Assembly (NCBI GenBank): GCA_948144175.1
Contig: CANXME010002486.1
Span: forward strand, 3,906,001-3,970,000
Source of the DNA: Closterium sp. NIES-65
Lineage: Eukaryota; Streptophyta; Zygnematophyceae; Desmidiales; Closteriaceae
Direction of reading: 5' to 3'
DNA length: 64,000 nt
A program made the translations under genes and the position numbers. This document shows positions 19,616 to 30,600 of the stretch, piece after piece (position 1 is the first letter of the stretch; each line of letters starts with the position of its first letter). The notes under the pieces were generated by a model. The model made no database searches. It was not told where the DNA came from and saw nothing but the letters and a program-made list of their open reading frames with translations.

Positions 19616-22600
19616 CACCCCCATAGGTCACAAGACCAGTCAAGCAAAGCAAAGCAAGCTCAGGGTGGATCACAACGTCACCACACATTCCGAGAACACG
19701 TTCAAGGCCACAAGGCCAGTTCACATGCAGAAGTATATATAAAGGTAAACAAGCAAGTGCAGATATAGAGAGATCACACGAGAAGCAAGGTCAAGAAGTG
19801 AGCAAGTGAGGCCAAGTAGGCACAAGACCTAGCATCGTACAAAAGCGCTGATGATCACAAGGCTGAAGTGCCTTGGTAAAGATATCAGCAGTGTTGGCCT
19901 GAGAGGCCACGTAAGCAAGGCGCAGCTAACCACGCTGCTGCAGCACACGAGCAAGGAAGTAGCGAAGAGCAATGTGCTTCGTTCTGTGCTCTAGTCTGTG
20001 CTCCCGACACAAGGCCAGCATGGCCTTGTTGTCCACGTACAGAACTGGAGGAGAACGAGGCGGCTCTCCTAGGTCAGTCAACAGGTAGGTGAGCCAGCAT
20101 AACTCCTGTGCAGCCATGGCTCTTGCGTAAATCTCAGCCTCATAGCTGGAGCCGAGAACAGAAGACGAGCGGGTAGACCGCCACGAAACAGAGCCGGAAC
20201 CAAGGCTGAAGGTGTAACCCTGAGACGACCGCTGCGTAGCCTGGTCGACAGCCCAAGAAGCGTCCGCGTGACCAGTGAGGACCACTGGACTCCGCCCTCC
20301 AAGCACGAGCCCCATGCCCGACGTACTACACAAGTAGCGCAACACCCTCTTTGCTGCAGCCATGTGCGCTGGTCGGTGTCTCCTAGGAGCAACATAGCGT
20401 GCAGGTACGCAAGGTCAGGTCGAGTGCAGGTCATCAGGTACATGAGGCAGCCAACAAGCTCTGGGTACGGGCCACTCGGCTCTACGGACTCATCCGAAGG
20501 CAGAGCTGAGAGCGAGTGGCGAGTAGACAGAGGAGTGGCCTGAGGCAAGGAGTACGTGAAGTCGAAGCGTTGAAGGACCTGCTGCACCATGTGTAACTGA
20601 GTCAAGGTAATGGTGCGCCGTGCTCTGTCCCGAGTGATCTGCAAGCCAAGGTAGCTGCGCAGTTCACCCAGGTCTGTGCACGTGTGTCTCTTCTGCAGCT
20701 CAGACTTCACGTGGGCGAGTGCAGCAGTGTCAGCAGTAGCAAAGACCAAGTCGTCGACGTACACGAGGATCTAGAACGGCGGCAAAGAAGTGTCGGTGCG
20801 TAGAAACAGCGACGGGTCGGCAGTAGAAGGAGCAAACCCAAGAGCCGCAAGTGTAGTCCTCAGTGTGTCGTGCCACTCACGGGGCGCCTGGCGGAGACCG
20901 TAGACTAGCCGCCGGAGGCTCCACTGGGTACCAGGAGGAAACGACCCAGTGAAGCCAGGTGGGCAGCGCAGCCAGATCTCCTCATGGAGGCTGCCCTGTA
21001 GGAAAGCAGTGCTGAAGTCAAGAGAGTAAAGCTCGTAGTCGCGCTGAGCGGCTATATGCAGCAGCACCCGAAGAGTGGTCATCTTCGGGGTGGGAGAGAA
21101 GGTCTGAAAGTAGTCAACTCCTTGCCGCTGACTGAAGCCTCGAGCCACGTAACGTGCCTTGAAGACAGGCGGAGAACTCGGCGGCCGCTTCACCCTGAAA
21201 ATCCACATGCCACTGACGATGTTCGCCCCTGGTGGGGGAACCTCGTCCACGTAGGTGCCTGTGGACTTCCAGGAAGCCATCTCTACGTCCATGGCTGACT
21301 GCCATTGAGAGGAGTAGGGACCCTCTATCGCCTCTGCGTAAGAACACGGAGTCGGGATGTCTGGTGCATCCGGGTCTCCCTCAGGGGCAATCACCATGGA
21401 CACGAGATGAGGCAAAGCAGCAGCAAAACACTGGAACTCCTCCTGCCTGTCCTCAAGGACGTCCGTGCTAAGAGCACACTCACCCCCGACGGACGGAGGA
21501 CAGACAGACTCAGACTCAGCAACAAGACTAGCAGCGTAGTCTAGACGACAGCGAGCAGCGAAGTAGACAAGCTTAGCAACTAAGGTAGACGCAGCAGTGA
21601 ACTCAAAAGAAGGGTCAGTGACAGCAGTAGCCGGGAGACGCGTGACAGTAGGACTTGCAGCACGAAGAGAGTCAGACTCCGGGTCAGCAAGAGCAGGAAG
21701 AGAGGACTCTGGGGGAGAAGGCAAAGGGACACGCAGTGGAGCAGTGTAAGGACGCAGTGCCATCTGGTGTGAGCCCGGGACCGCAGGAGGACGCTGACGC
21801 CAAACACGACGACTAGTGCGAGCAGCACGAACAGGCGACGCAGGATGAGACGCAGGCTCACGACGCTCAGCAAGACCTCCAGTAGGACCAGTGTAGGGAG
21901 AAGGAGCAGGCAGTGGGGAGGCGGGCTGTAACTGCGACTCGGACTGGACAGGTAGTGGACACTCCAAGGAAGGAGCAGGACCAGTAGAGGGCGGAAGACC
22001 AAGAACCTGCTCAAGGAGCGGAACGAAGTACAACAGTGGCCGCGCAGCACCTCCAGAACCAGCAGGGACAGTACCAGCACCCCTAGGGTCGGCTCCGACT
22101 CCAGCAGCTCCACTAGCTCCAGGAGCAGCTACTCCAGCACCCACAGGCGCACCGGCAACAGCAGCACCTCCAGCTCCAGCACCTCCTGCTCCAGCAGGAC
22201 CACTGGAAGGCTCAACAGCCCCAGCTCCAGCACCTTTAGCAACTCCTACTTCAGCAGCACCGCGAGCTCCAGCACCGCTAGCAGCTCCAGCACCAGGAGC
22301 ACCCCCCGGCCCAACAGCTTTAGTACCTCCAGTACGAGCACCTCTGGGACTCGTGGCGTCAGCACCCTCAGCAGCAGAAGAACCTCCAGCTCCAGCGGCA
22401 CCTCCAGCTCGAGGCTCACGGCTCCAGCGCCAAGAAAACCACTCGCGCAACTCCTGTGGAGAGGGTAGCTCCCGCCGGGACGAAGCACGCGAAGGTCCTC
22501 CAGACCTAGTACCACCAGACTCCACACAAGTAGGTCCAGCACCCTCAGGCTCCGCACCCCCAGTCCCAGCACCCCCAGACTGGACACTCCTAGGTGCAGC

Positions 22601-24256
22601 ACCCCCAGACTCCGCACGCTCAGGCTCAGCACCCCCAGACTTCGCACCCGCAGGCTCAGCACCCCTAGTAGCACCAGAGTCAACAGCTACCTCAACAGGC
22701 TCGACTGCGTCTACCTGGGACACACCTGAGGGGGCAGGACCGTGAGGGGGAAAGGGGTCTACCGGGGGAGGACCTGGCGCGAGGAAGAGCGGCGGCGGGG
22801 GGAGGGGGGCAGCGCGGTAGGGGAAGAGACGGTAGTAAGGAACCGACTCGTCAAACGTGACGTCCTGGGAGGACAGAACACGGCGCGAGGTGGGGTGGTA
22901 AAACAGCCAACCAGGCGCGTCAAGGGGGGAAGCCAAGGAAGATGCAGGGAATATCATGGGGGGACAGCTTGTCCGCAGACAAGTCGCGGACAAAAGCTCG
23001 AGATCCCCAGACACGGAACGCAGACAAACCGCCAACCCTCCCCGTCCACCGCAGAGTAGGGGAGGTCTCCGGCAAGGAGACCCGGGGCTGAAGGTTGATC
23101 TGATGCGCCGCGTACTGAACCGCAAACGGCCACAGAAAATTGGGAGCAGCCGCATGGATCATGGACGTACGAGCGACGTCCATGACCATGCCAATGCGGC
23201 GCTCAGCAATCTCATTTTGCTGTGGAGAGGCCGGAAGTGTGAACGTTCGGCGGATGCCCCGTGCACGACAGAAGGCTTGCCGAAGGTCAGAGGAAAACTC
23301 GCCGCCTCTGTCAGAGTGGAGATGCAGAACAGGAAAGTCCGAGCCGAAACTATCTCTGAGCTGGAGACGAGCTGCGCGGATCCAGTCGATCAACACCTCA
23401 GTGACCTCACCCTTGCTGTGCAAGGGGAAGACGGTGGTGTAACGCGAGTAGTCGTCAACTACCAGCAGGAAGTAATGCTCGTGACCCTGTCCACGGACGC
23501 GGGCGGGGCACCACACGTCCATGTGAAGCGTCTGCAGGGGAACCTCTGTCGGAGGAAACTCGGAGGAGTGAGGAGCGGCGCGCTGCCGCCCCTCGACGCA
23601 GGAAACGCAGGTAGGGGCAGGCCCCGGAGGAAGAGGAGGGATGGACCGGGGGAGACGAGAGACAAGGGCACAAGAGGCCATACCTCGGAGTCGAGGCAGG
23701 GAGGGGTGACCAAGTCGTTGGTGCCAGAGGAGAGTCTGGTGAGACAGGAGACGACACGAGCAGGGGGCAGACTTAGGACCAGACCTGGACGCTGCAGCAA
23801 ACACCTGACCCGACGCAGCTACCTGACCAGACTCAGCAACCGGAGGAGACTCAGTAGTAAGTGTTTACAGGCTCGACCTCGGCTGACGGGTAAATGTGGC
23901 CAAGTGTCGGCCCGTCCGAGCACACGTACAGTGGGTCACTCGCTGACTCGCAGTAGTGAACTGGTCAACCCCCCCATCCTGTAGGTCAGCACCACTCACC
24001 AAGTTCGTAGAGAACGAGGGGAGGTAAAGACCTTACAGGGTGCCAGAAGGGGCCGTCGGACACGATAAGACAGTGGAGAAGTGGGCAAGGACAGGACCCT
24101 TAGAGGGGTCTGCCAGCGAGACAGCAACAGGCCAACTAAGCGGCGTGAGTGTGGTGCGGGAAGCACCTGAGTCAAGGGTGAAAGTGTGCAAAGCCTGAGC
24201 CGACGTGGTACCTGAGAGAGCAGACTCACCAGCACCTGGGGCAGGAGACTCACCAG

Positions 24257-24395
24257 TGTCAGAATCCCAACCACTAGACCATTGGGATAAAAGGGCTTGT
24301 TTAAGCAGCGGGTCAGTGCGCCCATAACCCCCTAGGCAACCGTGCCTGTAACCCTTCCCTAGGATCAATCGGGGATCACCAGTGGACCTCTAACA
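24257..24395 (-). repeat. 3' LTR of TRIM-1
   Basis: 139 bp. On minus it begins TGTTAGAGGTCCACTGG and ends GGTTGGGATTCTGACA. It carries TGGTCTAGTGG, an exact match to the RNA polymerase III A-box consensus, near its end. The G-rich stretch before it on the minus strand (24396-24403) is the likely polypurine tract. Confidence 0.95.
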
Positions 24396-24431
24396 CCCCC
24401 CCGCACTGGGATGCCCGAAGTGCATACACCG

Positions 24432-24489
24432 GGATTCGAACCCGAGACCTTCGCTCTGATACCATGTCAGAATCCCAACCACAAGACCA
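24432..24489 (-). promoter_or_regulatory. tRNA-like A box and B box across the TRIM-1 5' LTR/internal junction
   Basis: Read on minus: A-box-like TGGTCTTGTGG at 24489-24479 inside the 5' LTR (one mismatch; the 3' LTR and the solo LTR at 61479 match the consensus exactly), the LTR end, the primer site, then a perfect B box GGTTCGAATCC at 24442-24432. The gap of 36 bp is in the range of real tRNA genes. The B box sits in a foldable T-arm (TCGGG/CCCGG). No matching acceptor stem is visible, so this is not a tRNA gene; it looks like an internal polymerase III promoter. Confidence 0.75.
24453..24464 (-). promoter_or_regulatory. TRIM-1 primer binding site
   Basis: TGGTATCAGAGC on the minus strand, directly abutting the LTR (24465). 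It is the usual initiator tRNA-Met site and lies between the A-box and B-box motifs. Confidence 0.93.
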
Positions 24490-24603
24490 TTGGGATAAAA
24501 GGGCTTGTTTAAGTAGCGGGTCAGTGCGCCCATAACCCCCCAGGCAACCGTGCCTGTAACCCTTCCCTAGGATCAATCGGGGATCACCAGTGGACCTCTG
24601 ACA
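24465..24603 (-). repeat. 5' LTR of TRIM-1
   Basis: 139 bp, same length as the other LTR with only a few differences by eye (CTAGACC/CAAGACC, AAGCAGCGG/AAGTAGCGG, CCCTAGG/CCCCAGG, CTCTAACA/CTCTGACA). The right flank is ACCAG. Confidence 0.95.
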
Positions 24604-26058
24604 ACCAGCACCTGGAACAGCAGACGCACTAGCACCTAGAGCAGCAGCCTCACCAGCACCTAGAGCAGCAGCCTCAATGCCCGGGTCAGGCAGAACACAC
24701 AGGTAACAGTCACCCTCATCATTAGTAGACACAACATACATGGCAGCAAGAATAGCATCATAATCAAGATCAAAGATAGCAACCCCCGCCCTAAGCAGCT
24801 CGCCCCAGCGAGGGATCTTAGTGGCGTCAGGGAAGTGGAGACGCCAGGCATCCGTCAGGCGGCCGAAGCTGTGCTAGGTGGTGTGCAGGCCACCGCACGG
24901 CTCACCAGTGCGGTCGTCGGTACGTAGGACGTAGGCACAGGGGCCAGCACCCCCACCCCGCTAACGCGCAGCGTACCACTCACGAAGCTGCTTTGGGGGC
25001 AGGGTCTTACGAGTGCGCTGCTACTGCTGGCGCTGACCACCACCGAAGCCGCCCCGCTGCACAGAGCCACCCCGACCAGCTCCACCGCCGCTGCCGCCAC
25101 CGCCGCCACAGCCGCCTCCTCCGCTCCCACCGCCACTGCCGCCGCCGCCTCCGCCTCCACCGCCGCCACCGAAGCCCCCACCCCCGCCACCACTCCCACC
25201 GCCACCCCCACCACCTCCGCCACCTCTACCGCCACCTCCACCGCCCTTGCCAGCTCCTCCAGCTCCCTTGCCCCCCATGCCCTTGCCGTTGCGGCGTCTC
25301 CCGCTAGGGGCAGACGCAGCGCCAATCGACTCGGTGCCAATGAGGTCGACAGCAGCAGCAGAGGCAACAGAGGGCAAAAGGGGGGAGGGGGAGCACCCCT
25401 CAAAGAAGGGGGCACGAGGGTCACCACGAGAGGCTCCTACAGCGACTATACTATTCTCAGCTGCAAGGAGGCGCTCCTCGAGGAGGTCAACGTTGAGTGT
25501 GGTGGGGAAAACAGAGAGGAAAAGGTCCCTGACCGAGCGAAGGGATTCGGGGAGCCGGGTGACTAGGTAGTAGAGGGTGATGTACATGGGGGGGGGGTTC
25601 TTGTCGCAGAACTCAGCAGGAAGCGCAGCGCGGTAGCGGGTGTCATTAGTGCGGAGGTGTGTAATGAGGTCAGCGACTGTGGGGAAGGCGGCAAGGTCAG
25701 GGAACAGGTACGGCAGCATGAGGCGACTAAGGGCAGCAGTGGCAGGGGAAGAGTAGCGTGCAACTACAGCGTCGTACAAGGTCTTAGCACTCTTGTACTG
25801 ACTAAAGTGCGTGCGCTCAGTGGACGACAGGTGATTACGCACAGCAAGACGGGCAGCAGCATCGCGTGTGGCCCACTGTGAGCAAACAGTACTGTCAGCA
25901 TCGGCAGCAGGGGCAGCAGAGGCACCAGACATGAGATCGAACAGTGAGAGACCATCTTTTCTATCGCACTGCAGGAAAAGCTGCAGATCATCGACCTAGA
26001 CCTCAAAGTCGACTGCCCGACCCTTAGCATCAAAGGTGAGCACATTTGGGGTAGCCAT

Positions 26059-26820
26059 GACAGCAGCAGCAGCAGGAGGGGCGTGGCTCGGCAGTGCGCT
26101 TACCAGGGGCGGGTGGATAGAAGTCCGCAAGTGGTGGGGCAGGGCCGATGTGCGCCGGCAGGAACAGGGCCGCGACAGGGCGGCGGAGGAGGGCCGCGCC
26201 TCGGCTGCAGGGTAGGGCCGGGACGGCGGCAGCGGCTGTCACGGCAATGGCAGCGGCGGTTGTCTCAGCAGCAGCGGCGGCGCGTGTCACGGCAGCAGCG
26301 GCGGCGGCGACCGGCGGTGGCGGAAGCAGCAGCGGCAGCAGGCACGACGGCAGCTGCTGCTGGGGCGGCGACGACGGGGCGGCAGGGCCGTGAAGAGCCG
26401 GGGAGGGGCCGCGAAGGGGCCGCGAAGAGCCGCGAAGGGGCCGCGGAGGGGCCGTGAAGGGGCCGCGAAGGACCGCGAAGGGCCGCGGAGGGGCCGCGAA
26501 GGGCGGCGAAGGGGCCGGGAAGGGGCCTCGAGGGGCCGCGAGGGGCCGCGAAGGGCCGCGAAGGGGGGGGGGGGGGGGGGGGGAAGGGGCGGCGCAGGGG
26601 GCGCGAAGGGCCGTGAGAGGGGCCACGAAGGGCCGCAAAGGGGCCGCGAAGGGCCGTGAAGGGGCCGCGAAGGGCCGTGAGAGGGGCCGCAAAGGGGCCT
26701 TAAGGGGCGCGACGGGCCGCTAAGGGCAGGGGACGCGACGGGAGGGCAGGGGCACGGGGCGCGACTAGGGCAGGCGCGAAGCGCGCTCCGGGCAGGTAAA
26801 AAAAAAATCCGTTATAGTGG
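26059..26820 (-). repeat. RLC-4 leader with GC-rich tandem motifs
   Basis: From about 26390 to 26720 a degenerate array of 'ggggccgcgaagggccgcgaag' type units; a G run (about 26565-26582) interrupts it. From 26200 to 26390 there are cag/cgg triplet runs. No gene. The primer site expected next to 26820 is not recognisable (minus reads CCACTATAACGG), so it has decayed or been replaced. Confidence 0.7.
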
Positions 26821-26942
26821 TGGGCAACGAGGAATGAAGTGACTAGGCAAAATGTGGGTACAAGTAGGAAACCTAGAAATGTTATACCCTATAGTGTCTA
26901 CCCCACTACAACCTAGATAAACCATAGCATATAAGTTTGACA
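26821..26942 (-). repeat. 5' LTR of RLC-4
   Basis: About 122 bp, matching 19490-19615 except at its inner end, where TGGGCAACGAGG replaces TGTGAAAATAGCGAGG. The inner boundary is therefore uncertain by a few bases. TAAAT follows at 26943. Confidence 0.88.
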
Positions 26943-27498
26943 TAAATTTATATTCTCACACTCTATCAGTACAGGGATTCGAATCTTATGCTATAATATT
27001 CCACTGAGGGATGGACTCTAAAAGATCCTTAGAACTTTTTTCGGCCCAACATGAGAGCAGGAAAGATAATGATTTTTTTAACAACAGACTTACAATTTTA
27101 TAAAATCTTCATTATCAACAACAAACTTACAGACACGACCTCTTGTAACAACGGCAAAATCCACTTGCATAGTGGAGGTGGTGGTATTTAATAACAGCCT
27201 TCACCACCACCACTACTTGGCTCTGTTTTGGCCTTTGCGAGCCCTGCTCCAACAGCTGCATGTGCAACTGGACTAGGAGACGCTGGAGAACTGTCCCTGT
27301 CCTTCTCGTTCAAGGCTGATGGAGATGGTCAGGAACTATATCACTACCAGCATCAATTGATCCTGAGATACAACAATAAGTCATGCATTGTTTCTCAATG
27401 TTTATGGCAGCAGCACCACAGGCAACACAAGCATGAACTTCGGTAAATATGGGGACGTCACCAATGAGTGTCAATGGGAAGTTCTACGCGCAACGACA
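26943..27498. other. AT-rich unassigned segment between RLC-4 and RLC-5
   Basis: No supported gene. It holds a B-box-like word (plus GGATTCGAATC near 26977) without an A box, an inverted pair of GGTGGTGG/CCACCACC words at about 27175-27215, and short spurious ORFs. It may be the far part of the RLG-1 LTR or the upstream part of RLC-6, which RLC-5 split at CGACA (27494-27498). Confidence 0.5.
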
Positions 27499-27620
27499 TG
27501 TCAGAATGAGAGAAGTGATTGAACTTACAGCATTGGGAGTACAAGTGGGAAAACTTAGAATGTTGTACCCCCTAAGGCTAAACCCACTATAGCCTACAGA
27601 ATAGTAACATATATAATGTT
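27499..27620 (-). repeat. 3' LTR of RLC-5, outer part only
   Basis: 122 bp matching 33453-33574; the inner end (minus TGTCA) is gone and pol sequence joins directly at a shared TGTT (27617-27620). Confidence 0.92.
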
Positions 27621-30600
27621 GGCCCGAGTAGCCACGTAAGGGAGACGAAGCTGACCACGCTGCTGCAACTCTTGAGCAAGGAAGTAGCGCAGAGCGATGT
27701 GCTTCGTTCTGTGCTCCGGACACATGGCAATCAATGGCCTTGTTGTCGACGTACAGCACTGGAGGAGAACGAGGCGGCTCTCCAAGGTCGATCAGCATGT
27801 AGGTGAGCCAGCGTAACTTCTGTGCAGCCATGGCCCCTGCGTAGATCTCAGCCTCACAACTGGAGCTGAGAATAGAAGAAGAGCGGGTAGACCGCCAAGA
27901 AACAGAGCCGGAGCCAAGGCTGAAGGTGTAACCCTGTGACGGCCGCTGCGTAGCCAAGTCGTCAGCCCAAGAAGCGTCTCCGTGACCAATGAGGACAACT
28001 CGAGCCCGTCCTCCAAGCACGAGCCCCATGCCCGACGTACTGCACAAGTAGCGCAACACCCTCTTAGTAGCATCCATGTGCTCCTTCCTGTGTCGGCCAG
28101 GAGCGACATAGCGTGCTAGGATGCTAAGAGGGTAGGCTAGGTCAGGTCGAGTGTAGGTCATCAGGTACATGAGGGAGCCCACAAGCTCTGGATATGGGCC
28201 ACTCGTCTCTACGGACTCGTCCGAAGGTGGAGCTGAGAGCGAGTGTCCGGTAGGAAGAGGAGTGGACTGTGGCGAGGAGTACGTGAAGCGGAAGCGCTGA
28301 AGGACGTGCTGCACCATGTGTGACTGGGTCAAGGTAATGGTGCGCTGTGCTCTGTCCTGTGTGATCCGCAAGCCAAGATACCTTGTCAGCTCACCCACGT
28401 CTGTGCACGTGTGTCTCTTCTGCAGCTCCGACTTCACGTGGGCGAGTGCCTCAGTGTCAGCAGTAGCAAAGACTAAGTCGTCTACGTACACGATAATGTA
28501 GAACGGCGGAGAAGTGGTATCGGTGCGTAGAAACAGCGACGGGTCAACAGTAGAAGGAGCAAACCCAAGAGCAGCAAGAGTGGTCCTCAGTGTGTCGTGC
28601 CACTCACGAGGTGCCTGGCGGAGACCGTAGACTGGCCGCCGGAGACTCCACTGGGTACCAGCAGGAAACGACCCAGTGAAGCTAGGTGGGCGACGCAGCC
28701 AGATCTCCTCGTGTAGGCTGCCCTTTAGGGAAGTAGTGCTGAAGTCAAGAGAGTGGAGCTCGTAGTCATGCTGAGCGGCGACGTGCAGAAGAACCCGAAG
28801 AGTGGTCATCTTCGGGGAAGGGGAGAAGGTCGGAAGAAGTCAACTCCCTCACGCTGATTGAAGCCTCGTGCAACGTAACGCGTCTTAAAGACAGGCGGAG
28901 AACCTGGCGGCCGCTTCACCCTGAAAATCCACATGCCACTGACGATGTTCGCCCCAGGTGGGGGAACCTCGTCGACGTAGGTGCCTGTGGACTTCCAGGA
29001 AGCCATCTCTGCGTCTATAGCTGACTGCCACTGAGAGGAGTAGGGACCCTCTATCGCCTCTGCGTAAGAGCGTGGGGTCGGGATGTCTGGTGCATCCGGG
29101 TCTCCCTCAGGGGCAATCAGCATGGACACGAGATGAGGTAAAGCAGCGGCAAAGCACTCAAACTCCTCCTGTCTGTCCTCAAGGACATCGGTGCCAAGAC
29201 CAGCTGCTCCAGCAGCACCAGCACCAGCAGCACCTCCAGCAGCACCACCAGCAGCTCCAGCACCAGCAGCACCACCAGCAGCTCCAGCACCAGCAGCATC
29301 AGCACCAGCAGCACCTCAAGCAGCACCACCAGCAGCTCCACCACCAGCAGCACCTACAGCAGCTCCAGCACCAGCAGCACCTCCAGCAGCACCAGCACCA
29401 GCAGCACCTCCAGCAGTACAAGGGCCTCCAGCGGGCAGCACCCCAGCGCTAGGAGCGCCGCTCCGGAGGCTGCAGCGCCAAGCGTAACACTCACGCAGCC
29501 GGTGTGGGGAGGGAGGCTCCGGCCGCGACACGGCACCCTCAGCACCACCAGCTCCAACTCCAGCAGAATCCCCACCTTCAGTAGCCCCACGCCGGAGGCT
29601 GCAACGCTGAGAGTACCACTTACGCAGCTGCTGTGAAGAGGGAGCGCCACCAGGCGCAGCACGGTCAGTCTCAGAACCCCCAGCCTCAGCTCCCCCAGTC
29701 TCAGCACCCCCAGTCTCAGCACCCCCAGTCGCAGCACCCCCAGTCTCAGCACCCCCAGTCGCAGCACCCCCAGGCTCAGCACCCCTAGTCGCAGCACCCC
29801 TAGTCTCAGCACCCCCAGGCTCAGCACCCCTCGCAGGACCAGAGTCGACAGCTACCTTGACTGGCCCGACTGGGTCTACCTGGGAAACACCTGAGGGAGC
29901 AGGACCTTGGGGAGGGAGGGGGTCTCTCGAAGGGACACCTGGTGTGAGGAAGAGCGGCGGGGGGGGAAGCGGGGCAGTGCGGTAGGGGAAAAGACGGTAG
30001 AAGGGTACCGACTCGTCAAAAGTGACGTCCTGAGAGGGGAAGACACGGCGCGAGGTGGGGTGGTAAAACTGCCAGCCAGGCGCGTCAGGGACAAAGCCAA
30101 GGAAGACACAGGGAACACCACGGGCGGAGAGCTTGTCCGCGGACGTATCACGGACAAAAGCACGAGATCCCCAGACCCGGAACACCGACGCATCGCCAAC
30201 CTCTCCTGTCAAACGCACAGTCGGCGAGGTCTCCAGAACAGAGACACGGGGCCAGAGGTTGAGCTGATGCGCAGCGTATCGAACCGCAAACGGCCACAGA
30301 AAATGGGGGGCAGCCGCATGGATCAGGGAGGTACGAGCCGCCTCCATGACTAAGCCAATGGGGCGCTCAGCAACCCCATTCTGCTGAGGAGAGGCCGGAA
30401 GCGTGAACGACTTCTCAATGCCCTCCCCCTGATAGAAGGCCCTCAAGAGGTCGGAGGAAAACTCACCACCTCTGTCAGAGTGTAGACGCAGGACAGGAAA
30501 GTCTGTGTGGAAGCGCTTGTGCAACTGGAGACGACTGTTGCGGATCCAAGGGATCAAAACATCAGGGACTTCACCCTTGGTGCGCAAGGGGAAGACCGTG

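Larger units (their letters stand above)
24257..24603 (-). mobile_element. TRIM-1: 347-bp terminal-repeat retrotransposon in miniature
   Basis: Two 139-bp direct repeats (24257-24395 and 24465-24603), each TG...CA, enclose only 69 bp. On the minus strand the right copy is the 5' LTR: it is followed directly by the primer site TGGTATCAGAGC (24464-24453), and a G-run (24395-24403 region) acts as polypurine tract before the 3' LTR. A perfect 5-bp target duplication ACCAG flanks it (24252-24256, 24604-24608). It encodes no protein domain, so it must be moved by another element's enzymes. It interrupts RLC-4 between the Ala/Gly repeats of Gag and the protease. Confidence 0.95.
19791..26058 (-). 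pseudogene. RLC-4 Gag-Pol polyprotein remnant
   Basis: Start ATG at 26058 (MATPNVLTFDAKGRAVDF); a TAG replaces the Trp codon soon after. Gag capsid part at 25932-25440 (AVVARYSSPATAALSRL), Gly-rich tail to about 25060, zinc-finger relic CAYVLRTD...C...H with the final Cys lost, then TRIM-1 (24257-24603), protease DSGASRTTL lacking the usual CFFRD stretch, integrase 23804-22920 with WHQRLGHPS, CVSCVEG, Asp of MDVWCP, Asp of HSDRGGEF and Glu of NEIAERR. A one-base frameshift in a C run near 22925 separates integrase from the linker and RT (23155-20771). RT reads YVDD near 20755 just after a TAG at Tyr of PPFYIL; another frameshift near 20400 precedes RNase H (20363-19800). Stop at 19791-19793. 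Confidence 0.9.
19490..26942 (-). mobile_element. RLC-4: short-LTR copia element carrying TRIM-1
   Basis: Minus-strand element with LTRs 19490-19615 (3' LTR) and about 26821-26942 (5' LTR), polypurine tract at 19616-19625 (TATGGGGGTG on minus) and target duplication TCAAT (19485-19489)/TAAAT (26943-26947), one mismatch. It has the same Gag-Pol layout as RLC-3 and RLC-5. It is inactivated by stops, frameshifts and by the insertion of TRIM-1 in the Gag-protease junction. Confidence 0.92.

Noticed and set aside
24390..24470. A real tRNA gene at the TRIM-1 junction
   Set aside because: Only the D-arm-like and T-arm parts fit; no acceptor stem pairing and the anticodon-arm place holds the primer site.
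24256..24741. ORFs reading GYRHGCLGGYGRTDP at two places as a duplicated protein
   Set aside because: They are the two TRIM-1 LTRs translated by chance; the same peptide appears in the solo LTR at 61479.
26960..27000. Possible tRNA: B-box-like GGATTCGAATC
   Set aside because: No A box at proper distance and no cloverleaf stems; probably chance in AT-rich DNA.
27228..27446. 72-residue ORF as a host gene
   Set aside because: Short, no domain, no codon or splice support.
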